From assembly GCF_026625805.1 (NCBI RefSeq), contig NZ_CP113064.1, positions 1,674,001-1,738,000 of the forward strand: a stretch of 64,000 nucleotides of DNA, read 5' to 3'. Source of the DNA: Brevundimonas sp. SL130 (GTDB lineage: Bacteria > Pseudomonadota > Alphaproteobacteria > Caulobacterales > Caulobacteraceae). Position numbers and translations under genes: made by a program. Shown here one piece after another: positions 1-8,603 of this stretch (the first letter of the stretch is position 1; each line of letters opens with the position of its first letter). Under the pieces are notes generated by a model. It saw only the letters and a list, made by a program, of their open reading frames with translations. It was not told where the DNA came from and did no database searches.

Positions 1-795
1 GAACTGGCGCCCCAGGCCTATACGGACCCGGAAAGCGACCGCATCTTCATCGGCAACCCCTATCTGGTGGACACCGAACTGCTGAACCTGGATGCGCGGT
101 ACGAATGGTACTTCGCCCGCCAGCAGTTCATCACCGCCGGCGTCTTCTACAAGGACATGGACAAGCCGGTTGAGTCCGTCATCGTCGATGTGGGCAACCA
201 GCGCCAGCAGTCGTATCTGAACGCGCCCAAGGCGACCATCATGGGCGCCGAGGTCGAGGTGAAGAAGTATTTCGACTTCCCCGACCAGGGCATGAGCTTC
301 ATCGCCAACAAGCGCTGGCTGGTGCAGGCCAACTACACCTACTCGAACTCCGAGGTTAAGGTGGGGGCGGGCGATACGGTCCTGACCCTGGGCGGTGCGG
401 GCTCGCCCGAACAGGCGTCCTTCTTCATCCAGGACGGCAGCCGTCTGCAAGGCCAGTCGGACCATGTCGCCAACCTGCAACTGGGTTGGGAAGACGATAC
501 GGCCCGCTCGCAGGCGACGATCATCGTCAACTATGTCAGCGACCGGATCACCGCCCGCGGCGCCGGCACCGGCGCGAGCCGCGAGCCGGACTTCATCCAG
601 GAGCCGGGCGTCTTCCTCGACTTCGTCTATCGCAAGGACTTCACCGTCATGGCCCACGACATGGGCTTCGCCCTGGAGCTGCGGAACCTGCTGGGGACGG
701 ACTTCGACGAGTACCAGGAGCTGGGCAACAAGATCCGGGTCAACAACTACGACCTGGGCCAGAGCGCCTCGATCAGCCTGACCGCCCGCTTCTGA
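1..795 (+). CDS. TonB-dependent receptor, C-terminal part (5' end outside window)
   Basis: The reading frame is open from base 1 (ELAPQAYTDPESDRIFIGNP...) to a TGA at 793-795, so the start lies upstream of the window. About 264 residues of the outer-membrane beta-barrel are visible. They show alternating hydrophobic/aromatic strands, phrases typical of these receptors (FYKDMDKPVE, VQANYTYSNSEV, ELRNLLGTDFDEY) and a terminal aromatic residue (SLTARF), the outer-membrane insertion signal. By family it would import a substrate using TonB energy; the substrate cannot be told because the plug is missing. A strong hairpin terminator follows, so it is transcribed separately from the gsp operon. Confidence 0.9.
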   Translation, partial: ELAPQAYTDPESDRIFIGNPYLVDTELLNLDARYEWYFARQQFITAGVFYKDMDKPVESVIVDVGNQRQQSYLNAPKATIMGAEVEVKKYFDFPDQGMSFIANKRWLVQANYTYSNSEVKVGAGDTVLTLGGAGSPEQASFFIQDGSRLQGQSDHVANLQLGWEDDTARSQATIIVNYVSDRITARGAGTGASREPDFIQEPGVFLDFVYRKDFTVMAHDMGFALELRNLLGTDFDEYQELGNKIRVNNYDLGQSASISLTARF

Positions 796-820
796 TTTCA
801 GGAACAGGCGAGACGTTTGC

Positions 821-858
821 GACCGGGGAGCCATCGGCTTCCCGGTCGTTTTCGTTTT
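821..858 (+). terminator. Rho-independent terminator after the TonB receptor
   Basis: A stem GACCGGG/CCCGGTC is extended inward by AGCC/GGCT with a tiny loop (821-847). It is followed by GTTTTCGTTTT. It lies 25 bases after the receptor stop. The remaining stretch to gspC (859-988) shows no other gene. Confidence 0.85.
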
Positions 859-988
859 GAAATGATCCGTATGGGTCGCGACTGTCACGACATGTTCTTC
901 GTGTCTTCACACTTCGGTGCGGCCCGCATACGGACGATTAGTCTAGATCGCGCCATGGCCGTGTGGGGGCCGGAACAGGCATGGCGTC

Positions 989-1834
989 GTGATCGCGGCT
1001 TTCCGTAGTTTTAGCGTCTCCTTGGCGGCCGACCGTATGCGTCGTCTGCCGCTGCGTCGCCTCGTCGAGGGCGTGCTGATCCTGTTGCTGCTGGTTCAGG
1101 CCGGGCGGTTGGTCTGGCTGTTCGTCGCTCCGTCGTCCAAGCCTTCCGAGGTCGCAACCGCGCACCCGATCCCTGCCGTCGATCTGAGCATTCTGTCGCG
1201 TTTCGACGCCTTCTTCCGCACGGGCGGGCAGGGCGCGCTGGCCGGCGCCTCGGGCGCGGACGCCAGCCAGATGCGGCTGTTCGGCGTTCGCTCGGGCGGG
1301 ATTGGCGGCGGTTCCGCCATCATCGGTCTGGCGGACGGTCGCCAAGTTTCGGTCGGTGTCGGCGAAGAGGTCGAGCCTGGGCTGGTGCTACAAGGCGTCG
1401 GACCTGATTACGTCACCCTGGCGCGGGGCCAGTCCGTCAGCCGGCTGGAGTTCGCCGACGCGCCCGTTGGAGCCGCTCCGCCCCCTCCGCCGCCCTCGAC
1501 GCCTCAAGTGGTGGGTCCGCCCGCCGCCGCTCCGGTCTCGGGGCAGGCCGCCGTCGTCGATCCGCAAAGACTGATGGCCCAGGCGTCGCTGCGGCCCCGT
1601 ATCCAGGGGCTGGGCGTCAACGGCTTCACCGTCTCGTCGGCCGGCAACGCATCCGAGTTGCGCAGCGCGGGGCTTCAGTCGGGCGACGTCATCCTGTCCG
1701 TCAACGGCGTGGCCCTGAACACCCCCCAGGCCATCGGCGCCCTGCGCGGCCAGCTGGCCAGCGCTCCCTCGGCCGAAATCCAGTATGAGCGCGCGGGCGA
1801 GACGCGCACCACCACCATAAGGACGCGTCCATGA
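989..1834 (+). CDS. gspC: Type II secretion system protein GspC
   Basis: This inner-membrane protein links the secretin GspD to the inner-membrane platform. The 281 residues hold an N-terminal membrane segment (about residues 26-48, VEGVLILLLLVQAGRLVWLF), a homology region (about 95-150: LADGRQVSVGVGEEVEPG) and a proline-rich linker (about 168-185, PPPPPPS). A C-terminal PDZ domain follows (about 205-281: GLQSGDVILSVNGVALN). First gene of the operon, overlapping gspD by four bases (ATGA). The frame opens with GTG at 989; an in-frame ATG at 1037 would still keep the membrane segment, so the start is not certain. GspC is poorly conserved, but context and PDZ layout make the call firm. Confidence 0.88.
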   Translation: MIAAFRSFSVSLAADRMRRLPLRRLVEGVLILLLLVQAGRLVWLFVAPSSKPSEVATAHPIPAVDLSILSRFDAFFRTGGQGALAGASGADASQMRLFGVRSGGIGGGSAIIGLADGRQVSVGVGEEVEPGLVLQGVGPDYVTLARGQSVSRLEFADAPVGAAPPPPPPSTPQVVGPPAAAPVSGQAAVVDPQRLMAQASLRPRIQGLGVNGFTVSSAGNASELRSAGLQSGDVILSVNGVALNTPQAIGALRGQLASAPSAEIQYERAGETRTTTIRTRP

Positions 1835-3987
1835 CCGCCTCTCTGCGCCACCGCCTGACGCGTTCCAGCGTCGGCGCGCTCGCCGCCGTCCTCGCCATCC
1901 AGGGGCCGCTGGCCGCCGCGCCCGTCCTGGCCCAGGAGGCGCGCCAGACCCTGAACGTCCAGGGCGCCGACATCCGCGCCTTCATCCAGGACGTGGCCCG
2001 CACCACCGGCCGCACCTTCATCGTCGATCCGGCCGTGACCGGGACGGTGACGGTGACCAGCGACCGGCCGCTGGGTCGCGCCCAGCTGTTCGAGGTCTTC
2101 CTATCGACGCTGCGGGCCAACGGCCTGGTCGTGACCCCGACCCAATCCGGCGCCTATCGCATCAGTCCGGCCCAGGGCGCCGCCCAGGGGCCGTCCACCG
2201 TCGGGGCGGAGCGGTTCTCGACCGAGGTCTTCCAGCTGCGCAACATCGACGCCGCCTCGGCCGCCGAGACCATCCGGCCCCTGGTCGGGGCCCAGGGCCA
2301 GGTCCTGGCCAACCCCGGCGCCAACAGCGTGGTGGTGGCCGACTTTTCCGACAATCTGGCCCGCATCCGCTCGCTGATCGCCCGGATCGACGTGGACCGG
2401 TCCAGCTATGAGGTCGTGGCGCTGGAGAACGCCTCGGCGCGCGAGATCGCGGGGGTGCTGCAACAGGTGATGGCGGCGCCGAGCGGCGGCGGGCAGGGGA
2501 TGGTCACGGTCACGGCGGTCGAGAGCTCGAACTCCATCGTCCTGCGCGGCGACGGTCAGGCCCTGGCGCGGGTGCGCGGCCTGATCCACGATCTGGACGG
2601 CCGGTCGCGCGCCAGCCAGGACGTCAATGTCGTCTTCCTGGAGCACGCCAACGCCGAGCAGTTGCTGCCGGTGCTGCAACAGGTGGTGGGTCAGCCGGTC
2701 ACGGCATCGAGCAGCGCAAGCCAGGGCCTGCGCACCGCCCCGACCGGTTCGACCAGCGGCGCATCGAGCGGCCTGTCACGAACGGCAACCAGCCTGGGAA
2801 GCGGGGACGCTGCGGGCGGCGCCATCGGCTCGACCACTGTCACCGCCACCGGCCAACGCGCCACCATCGCCCGCTTCCCCGGCGCCAACGCCCTGGTCAT
2901 CGCCGGTCCGGCCGATATGCAACGGACCCTGGCCGACGTGATCCGGCGGCTGGACGTGCGCCGCCAGCAGGTGCTGATCGAGGCCATTGTGGTCGAGTTG
3001 AGCGACAACGCCGTGCGCGAACTGGGCGTCCAGTGGCTGTACGGCGGCGAGAACGGCGTCGGCCTGACCAACTATACCGACAACGCCACCCCGCTGGTGA
3101 ATATCGCCGGCGGCGCCTATTCGGCGCAACTGGACGATGACGACCCTCTCAAGGAACAGCTGCAAACCTTGGCCCTGAACAGTCTGTCGGGCGCCAATGG
3201 CTTTGTCGGCGGCGCCGCCGTGGACGTGGGCGGCGGCCTGTTCGGCTTCATCATCAATGCGGCCAAGACGGACAAGGGCTCCAACCTGCTCCAGACCCCG
3301 TCGATCATGACGCTGGACAACGAAGAGGCCACCTTCTTGGTGGGCCAGGAGGTGCCCATCACGACGGGCCAGACCCTGCTGGACGGCAATTCCAACCCCT
3401 TCACCACGACCGACCGCAAGGACATCGGCGTGCGGCTGACGGTCAAACCCCAGATCAACGCCGGCGGCTCGATCACCCTGACGCTGCGCCAGGAGGTTTC
3501 GGCCATCAACGGCGGCCTGACCAGCAGTTCGACCGACCTTGTGCTGGACAAACGCGAATTGCAGACCACCCTGGTGGTCGACGACGGCGACATCGCGGTG
3601 GCCGGCGGCCTGCTGGACCAGAACGACATTATCCAGACGGACAAGATCCCCGGCCTGGGCGACATCCCCGGTGTCGGCGTCCTGTTCCGCTCGAACAGCC
3701 GTCAGCGGGGGCGGACCAATCTGATGGTTTTCCTGCGCCCCACCATCATCCGCACGCGCGAAGAGGCGCAAGGTCTGGCGGCCGACCGCTGGGGTTATAT
3801 GCGCGATCAGCAGCAGGCGGTGCAGCCGGATCGGGAGCCCAGCCTGGACGCCCTGGTGCGGGACTATATGCGGACCCAGGCGCCGGCCGCCCCGGCGACG
3901 GGCGAGCCGATGGTGATCGCCCCGACCGGCGTCACGGCGCCTGTGGCCCCGGTCGAGGCCGCGCCCCTGCCGCCGACCGGGAACTGA
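1831..3987 (+). CDS. gspD: Type II secretion system secretin GspD
   Basis: This is the outer-membrane channel of the type II system, with 718 residues. A signal peptide (about 1-34, ending VLAQE) precedes an N0 domain (about 40-110, LNVQGADIRAFIQDVARTTG). Three N1-N3 ring domains follow (RNIDAASAAETIRPLVG; YEVVALENASAREIAGVLQQ; NVVFLEHANAEQLLPVLQQ). N3 contains a Ser/Gly/Ala-rich insertion near 290-340. The secretin domain begins near 380 and carries the hallmark VGQEVPI near residue 505. The C-terminal tail (about 650-718) is Pro/Ala-rich with no evident pilotin-binding motif. It overlaps gspC by four bases; gspE starts five bases after its stop. Confidence 0.97.
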   Translation: MTASLRHRLTRSSVGALAAVLAIQGPLAAAPVLAQEARQTLNVQGADIRAFIQDVARTTGRTFIVDPAVTGTVTVTSDRPLGRAQLFEVFLSTLRANGLVVTPTQSGAYRISPAQGAAQGPSTVGAERFSTEVFQLRNIDAASAAETIRPLVGAQGQVLANPGANSVVVADFSDNLARIRSLIARIDVDRSSYEVVALENASAREIAGVLQQVMAAPSGGGQGMVTVTAVESSNSIVLRGDGQALARVRGLIHDLDGRSRASQDVNVVFLEHANAEQLLPVLQQVVGQPVTASSSASQGLRTAPTGSTSGASSGLSRTATSLGSGDAAGGAIGSTTVTATGQRATIARFPGANALVIAGPADMQRTLADVIRRLDVRRQQVLIEAIVVELSDNAVRELGVQWLYGGENGVGLTNYTDNATPLVNIAGGAYSAQLDDDDPLKEQLQTLALNSLSGANGFVGGAAVDVGGGLFGFIINAAKTDKGSNLLQTPSIMTLDNEEATFLVGQEVPITTGQTLLDGNSNPFTTTDRKDIGVRLTVKPQINAGGSITLTLRQEVSAINGGLTSSSTDLVLDKRELQTTLVVDDGDIAVAGGLLDQNDIIQTDKIPGLGDIPGVGVLFRSNSRQRGRTNLMVFLRPTIIRTREEAQGLAADRWGYMRDQQQAVQPDREPSLDALVRDYMRTQAPAAPATGEPMVIAPTGVTAPVAPVEAAPLPPTGN

Positions 3988-3991
3988 TCCG

Positions 3992-5488
3992 ATGATCACC
4001 CTGGTCAGCCCCAGCCTGCCCTATGGGTTCGCCAAACGGCATGGCGTCCTGCTGCTGGACGCCGGCGATGTGGCGCGGGTCGGCCTGCGCGAGGGCGCGG
4101 ACCCCCAGGGGCTGATCGAGGCGCGGCGCGTGCTGGGCCGGCCGTTGGCGATAGAGCCGCTGACACAGGCCGCCTTCGACCGGCAGCTGTCGGAGATTTA
4201 TGCGGGCGACCATCTGGCGGCGGCGGACGGCGAGGATCTGGACATGCCGGCGGGGCTGGACAGTCTGATCGACGACATCCCGGCGGCGGCCGATCTGCTG
4301 GACACGGCCGACGACGCCCCGGTGATCCGGCTGATCAACGGGATCATCGCCGAGGCGGTGCGGACCGGCGCGTCCGACATCCATCTGGAGACCTATGAGA
4401 GCGCGCTGCTGGTGCGGATGCGGATCGACGGGGTGCTGCGCGAGGCGCTAAGCCTGAACCCGCGCATCGCGCCCCTGCTGGTGTCGCGGATCAAGGTCAT
4501 GGCGCGGCTGGACATCGCCGAGAAGCGGGTGCCGCAGGACGGGCGCATCCCCCTGGCCCTGGGCGGCAAGTCGCTGGACGTGCGGGTCTCGACCCTGCCG
4601 TCGCGTGGCGGCGAGCGGGTGGTGATGCGGATCCTGGACAAGGATCAGGCGGGCTTGACCCTGGACCGGCTGGGCATGGCGCCCGACGCCCTGGCCGCTT
4701 TCCGCGCCGCCCTGGCGGAGCCGAACGGCATCATCCTGGTCACCGGGCCTACGGGATCGGGCAAGACCACCAGCCTATATGCCGGCCTGGCCCTGCTGAA
4801 CGACCAGACCCGCAATATTCTGACGGTCGAGGACCCGGTCGAATACGCCATCGACGGCGTCGGCCAGACCCAGGTCAACACCAAGGTCGGCATGACCTTC
4901 GCCGCGGGCCTGCGGGCCATCCTGCGCCAGGACCCGGACGTGGTCATGGTGGGGGAAATCCGCGACGTGGAGACGGCGGGGGTCGCGGTCCAGGCCGCCC
5001 TGACCGGCCACCTGGTCCTGTCCACCGTCCACACCAATGATGCGGCGGGGGCGGTGACGCGGCTGCGCGACATGGGGGTGGAGCCCTTCCTGCTGGCCTC
5101 GACCCTGAGGCTGATTGTGGCCCAGCGGCTGGTGCGCCGCCTGTGCGACCATTGCCGCACGCCGGAGACGGCCGACCAGGCGACGGCGAAACTGATCGGC
5201 GCCAAGGCCGGGGTGCGGGTCTGGCGTCCGCACGGCTGCGCCCATTGCGGCCATACCGGCTATGTCGGCCGGGTCGGCCTGTATGAGGTGCTGAAGATCG
5301 ACGACCGGGTGCGCCGCCTGATCGCGGCCGAGGCGGACGAGGACGCCGTGGTCGCCGCCGCCTTCGCCGGGGGCGGAACCCTGACGGAACGCGCGCGCGC
5401 CCTGGTGCTGGACGGCGTCACCTCGGTCGAGGAGGCGGTGCGCGTCGCCCGCCAGGAGACCGCGACCGATCCGGCGGAGGCGGCCTGA
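3992..5488 (+). CDS. gspE: Type II secretion ATPase GspE
   Basis: This cytoplasmic hexameric ATPase powers pseudopilus assembly. The 498 residues hold an N-terminal MshEN-like region (1-90) and a catalytic domain with Walker A GPTGSGKTT (about 252-260), an Asp box/Walker B region (DPDVVMVGEIRD) and a His box (LTGHLVLSTVHTNDA). A tetracysteine zinc motif is seen at C385/C388 and C416/C419. The last is a GspE/PilB-type feature that separates it from other AAA ATPases. Start codon ATG lies five bases after gspD; the stop overlaps the gspF start by one base (TGATG). Confidence 0.97.
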   Translation: MITLVSPSLPYGFAKRHGVLLLDAGDVARVGLREGADPQGLIEARRVLGRPLAIEPLTQAAFDRQLSEIYAGDHLAAADGEDLDMPAGLDSLIDDIPAAADLLDTADDAPVIRLINGIIAEAVRTGASDIHLETYESALLVRMRIDGVLREALSLNPRIAPLLVSRIKVMARLDIAEKRVPQDGRIPLALGGKSLDVRVSTLPSRGGERVVMRILDKDQAGLTLDRLGMAPDALAAFRAALAEPNGIILVTGPTGSGKTTSLYAGLALLNDQTRNILTVEDPVEYAIDGVGQTQVNTKVGMTFAAGLRAILRQDPDVVMVGEIRDVETAGVAVQAALTGHLVLSTVHTNDAAGAVTRLRDMGVEPFLLASTLRLIVAQRLVRRLCDHCRTPETADQATAKLIGAKAGVRVWRPHGCAHCGHTGYVGRVGLYEVLKIDDRVRRLIAAEADEDAVVAAAFAGGGTLTERARALVLDGVTSVEEAVRVARQETATDPAEAA

Positions 5489-6705
5489 TGGCGGCCTTCG
5501 ACTATGTGGCCGTGGATGCGGCGGGCCGCACGGTGTCCGGCGCCGTGACGGCGCCGGACGAGACGGCGGCGCGAGGACGACTGAAGAAACGCCGGCTGAT
5601 GCCGCTGGAGCTGACGCCGGCGCGGATCGCGCCGCGCGCGGAGTGGACGACCGGTTCCGGACAAGGCGACCGGCTGAACGCCAAAACCCTGGCCCTGACT
5701 ACCCGCCAGTTGGCGACCCTGATTTCGGTCTCGCCGATGGAGGAGGCCCTGCGCACCCTGGCGCTTCAGGCCGACCGGCCGGTGGTGCGGCGTGTGCTGG
5801 AAGGGGTTCACGCCGGGGTTATGGAGGGGCGGCGCCTGTCGGACGCCATGGCCTTGCAGGGCCAGGCCTTTCCGCCGCTGTACCGGGCCATGGTCTCGGC
5901 TGGCGAACAGTCGGGCGCGCTGCAACCGATCCTGGAACGTCTGGCCGACGGGCTGGAGCGGGACCAGCAGGTGCGCGGCAAGGTGATCACCGCCGTGGTC
6001 TATCCCAGCGTCCTGGCCGTGGTGGCCCTGGGCGTGATCGCTATTCTGATGACCTTCGTCGTGCCCAAGGTGGTCGATCAGTTCGAAAGCATGAACCAGA
6101 CCCTGCCGCTGCTGACGCGGCTGGTGATCGGGGTGTCGGATCTGATGCGGAACTGGGGCTGGCTGTTCCTGTTGCTGCTGGCCGGGCTGGTGGTCGCCGG
6201 TGTGTTCGCGCGGCGTGATCCGGCGATCCGGCTGCGGATCGACCAGATGATGCTGAGGCTGCCGGTCGTCGGCCGCCTGACTCGCGACCTGCACGGGGCG
6301 CGGATGGCGCGAACCCTGTCGACCATGATCGCCGCCGGCCTGCCGGTGCTGGAAGGCCTGACCATCACCGCCCGCACCGTGTCCAACATGGCCCTGCGTC
6401 AGGCCACGGAATCCATGGGCGAGGCGGTGCGCGAGGGCGGGGGGCTGTCGGCCGCCATGCGCCGTGCCGACGTGTTTCCCCCGCTGCTGGTCTATATGAC
6501 CGCCTCGGGCGAGAGCAGCGGCCGGCTGGAGCCGATGCTGGAGCGCGCCGCCGACTATCTGGAGCGCGAGTTCGCCACCTTTACCGCCGTGATGCTGAGC
6601 CTGCTAGAGCCGGCCATTATCGTGGTCATGGGCGGGGTGGTCGCGATGATCGTCCTGTCGATCCTGCTGCCCATTCTTCAGATCAACACCCTGGCCATGG
6701 GGTGA
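5488..6705 (+). CDS. gspF: Type II secretion inner-membrane platform protein GspF
   Basis: This polytopic platform protein contacts GspE and GspL. The 405 residues have two T2SSF cytoplasmic domains (about 70-190 and 270-395), each with the family signature (MVSAGEQSGALQPILERLA and MTASGESSGRLEPMLERAA). Membrane segments are near 170-192 (VVALGVIAILMTFVVP), 222-243 (WGWLFLLLLAGLVVAGVFA) and the C terminus (IIVVMGGVVAMIVLSILLPI). Length is normal for GspF. The start ATG overlaps the gspE stop. It lies in the same operon with no internal promoter seen. Confidence 0.96.
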   Translation: MAAFDYVAVDAAGRTVSGAVTAPDETAARGRLKKRRLMPLELTPARIAPRAEWTTGSGQGDRLNAKTLALTTRQLATLISVSPMEEALRTLALQADRPVVRRVLEGVHAGVMEGRRLSDAMALQGQAFPPLYRAMVSAGEQSGALQPILERLADGLERDQQVRGKVITAVVYPSVLAVVALGVIAILMTFVVPKVVDQFESMNQTLPLLTRLVIGVSDLMRNWGWLFLLLLAGLVVAGVFARRDPAIRLRIDQMMLRLPVVGRLTRDLHGARMARTLSTMIAAGLPVLEGLTITARTVSNMALRQATESMGEAVREGGGLSAAMRRADVFPPLLVYMTASGESSGRLEPMLERAADYLEREFATFTAVMLSLLEPAIIVVMGGVVAMIVLSILLPILQINTLAMG

Positions 6706-6718
6706 GGAGAGTTTAGTG

Positions 6719-7168
6719 ATGACCTCAGAAAACCAGAACAAGCGACGCAAACGCCAGGGTTTCACCCTCGTCGAGCTGATGGTGGTCATCGTCATCATCG
6801 GCCTGTTGGCGACCGTGGTGGCGCTGAACGTCCTGCCCAGCCAGGACCGGGCCATGGTCGGCAAGGCCAAGGCGGACATCTCGGTTCTGGAACAGGCGAT
6901 CGAGACCTATCGCCTCGACAATCTGAACTTCCCGACTGACCAGCAGGGGCTTCAGGCCCTGGTCGCCGCGCCCGCCGGCCTGGCCCAGCCGGAACGCTAT
7001 CGCGAGGGCGGCTATGTGCGCCGCCTGCCCGAAGACCCGTGGGGCAACCCCTACCGCTACCGTCGTCAGAGCACGCACGGCCAGCAGTTCGACGTCTTCT
7101 CCCTGGGAGCGGACGGCAAGGAAGGGGGCGAGGGCAATGACGCGGACCTCGGCAACTGGCAGGGCTAG
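6719..7168 (+). CDS. gspG: Type II secretion major pseudopilin GspG
   Basis: This is the major subunit of the pseudopilus. After a basic leader it has the prepilin peptidase motif RQGFTLVELMVVIVIIG, with cleavage after Gly and Glu at +5. The GspG core follows (LPSQDRAMVGKAKADISVLE; a Trp-Gly-Asn-Pro loop in DPWGNPYRYR; a C-terminal Asp-rich calcium-site-like stretch GADGKEGGEGNDADLG). AGGAGA at 6705-6710 sits eight bases before ATG 6719, which favours this start over the adjacent GTG at 6716. That gives 149 residues. The 3' end overlaps the start of gspH. Confidence 0.97.
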   Translation: MTSENQNKRRKRQGFTLVELMVVIVIIGLLATVVALNVLPSQDRAMVGKAKADISVLEQAIETYRLDNLNFPTDQQGLQALVAAPAGLAQPERYREGGYVRRLPEDPWGNPYRYRRQSTHGQQFDVFSLGADGKEGGEGNDADLGNWQG

Positions 7169-7637
7169 CCGCGCTCAAGCAGCGCGCCGCCGCGCGGCGA
7201 ACGGTAGCGAAAAAACAAGATCGGGTTTTACGCTTGTCGAGCTGATGGTCACCATCACGGTGATCGGATTGGCGGCCGGGGCGGTGGTGCTGTCGATGCC
7301 GGACCCCCGGCCGGCCGTGGGGCTGGAGGCGGAGCAGTTCGCCGCGCGGCTGTCGCGCGCGCGTGAAGAGGCGATCCTGACCAACCGCCCGGTGGCGGTG
7401 GAGGCGGACGCTTCGGGTTACGGATTCGCCAGCTTCGACGGCGCGGCCTGGACGCCTTTGACCGGTGTCTTCGTCGCCCGGACCTGGGGCGAAGGCGTCG
7501 CTGCGCCCGCTGAGCCAGTGCGCATCGTCTTTGATCCGACCGGGATCGCCGACCCGGCGCAGGTGCGCCTGACCCGTGACAACCAGTCCCGCACGGTGGC
7601 GGTCGACGGCGCGGGCGAGGTGTCGATCAATGATTGA
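7137..7637 (+). CDS. gspH: Type II secretion minor pseudopilin GspH
   Basis: This minor pseudopilin of the pseudopilus tip has 166 residues. The prepilin signal SGFTLVELMVTITVIG lies unusually deep (about residue 28), after a long basic leader (TRTSATGRASRAQAARRRAA). A GspH/FimT-type beta domain follows (AARLSRAREEAILTNRPVAVEA). The start is the ATG at 7137, inside the end of gspG, because a purine-rich ribosome site (GGAAGGGGGCGAGGG) stands directly before it. The gene thus overlaps gspG by 32 bases and ends overlapping gspI by eight. A shorter start cannot be excluded. Confidence 0.9.
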   Translation: MTRTSATGRASRAQAARRRAANGSEKTRSGFTLVELMVTITVIGLAAGAVVLSMPDPRPAVGLEAEQFAARLSRAREEAILTNRPVAVEADASGYGFASFDGAAWTPLTGVFVARTWGEGVAAPAEPVRIVFDPTGIADPAQVRLTRDNQSRTVAVDGAGEVSIND

Positions 7638-8022
7638 TGAAATTTCTCTCCGAGCCGCGAAATGCTCTGCGTCGCGCCTTGGCTTCACCTTGATCGAAAT
7701 GCTGGTGGCTCTGGCGGTCTTCGCCCTGGCGGCCATGGCCCTGCTGAACCTGTCGGGCGAAAGCACCCGGTCGGCGGTGCGTGTCGAGGCCCGCACCCTG
7801 GGCGGGGTGGTGGCCGAGAACATCGCCGCCGAGGCCATGATCGCGCCCAGCCTGCCGGTCGGGGAAACCGCCGGGGAGGTTGAGATGGCCGGTCGCGTTT
7901 GGCGCTGGCGTCGGGTCGTCACCGGAACAGAAGTCCCCGGCATGGGGCGGATCGACGTGCGGGTCTCCACCGACGAGGGCCAGGTGGCGGACCGCGTCCT
8001 GTTCCGGGCGGCCGGATCATGA
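7630..8022 (+). CDS. gspI: Type II secretion minor pseudopilin GspI
   Basis: 130 residues. It has a short leader, then LGFTLIEMLVALAVFALAAMALL, the prepilin peptidase site and hydrophobic helix of GspI, then the family core (ARTLGGVVAENIAAEAM and AGRVWRWRRVVTGTEVPGMGRIDV, here only partly quoted). The start is ATG 7630, overlapping the last codons of gspH. GspI, J and K form the helical tip of the pseudopilus in well-studied systems. The stop overlaps the gspJ start as ATGA. Confidence 0.94.
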   Translation: MIDEISLRAAKCSASRLGFTLIEMLVALAVFALAAMALLNLSGESTRSAVRVEARTLGGVVAENIAAEAMIAPSLPVGETAGEVEMAGRVWRWRRVVTGTEVPGMGRIDVRVSTDEGQVADRVLFRAAGS

Positions 8023-8603
8023 GGCGGGGCGGCTTCACCCTGGTCGAAGTGCTGGTCTCGCTGGCCATCTTCGCCATGCTGGCCGGCGCCGGCGCCCTAA
8101 TGCTGAGCCAGACCATCGACACCCGGTTCGCCGTGCGGGCCGAGACCGACCGGGTCGGCGACATCCAACGAATGCGGGCTCTGCTGAAGGCCGACCTGGC
8201 CCAGGCCGCGCCACGCCGCACCCGCGCGCCGACCGGCCGCCCCCTGCCGCGCGCCCTGATGGGGCAGGAGACGCCGGGCGATCCGATCCTGACCCTGGTG
8301 CGCAACGGCTGGTCCAACCCCGGCGAGGCCGCGCGACCGTCGTTGCAGCGGGTCGAATACCGGGTGGTGGACGGGCGGCTGGAGCGACGGGTCTCGCCCT
8401 ATCTGGACGGCGCCCGCGCCGGTCCGCCCCAGGTGCTGTGCCGGGGGGTCAAGGACGCCGCCGTGACCTTCATCCAGAACGGTTCGGAGGCCCAGGCCTT
8501 CTCCGCCTCGAGCGACCGGCCCCTGCCGGACGCGGTGCGCATCGTCATGACCCTGGACGGCGTCGGCCGGCTGGAACAGCTGTTCCTGGTGGCGTCGGCA
8601 TGA
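8019..8603 (+). CDS. gspJ: Type II secretion minor pseudopilin GspJ
   Basis: 194 residues. The start MRRGGFTLVEVLVSLAIFAM gives a very short leader, a prepilin cleavage site after Gly and Glu at +5. The GspJ core follows (DIQRMRALLKADLAQAAPR; RVEYRVVDGRLERRVSPYLD; VTFIQNGSEAQAFS). Start ATG 8019 overlaps the gspI stop. In related systems GspJ sits between GspI and GspK at the tip of the pseudopilus. The stop overlaps the gspK start by four bases (ATGA). Confidence 0.94.
   Translation: MRRGGFTLVEVLVSLAIFAMLAGAGALMLSQTIDTRFAVRAETDRVGDIQRMRALLKADLAQAAPRRTRAPTGRPLPRALMGQETPGDPILTLVRNGWSNPGEAARPSLQRVEYRVVDGRLERRVSPYLDGARAGPPQVLCRGVKDAAVTFIQNGSEAQAFSASSDRPLPDAVRIVMTLDGVGRLEQLFLVASA

Noticed and set aside
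2776..3999. A 407-codon minus-strand frame opposite gspD
   Set aside because: Composition is that of an antisense shadow and it lies wholly inside the well-supported secretin gene.
7880..8599. Long frame extension upstream of gspK
   Set aside because: It overlaps all of gspJ in another frame and has no similarity; the GspK leader starts at ATG 8600.
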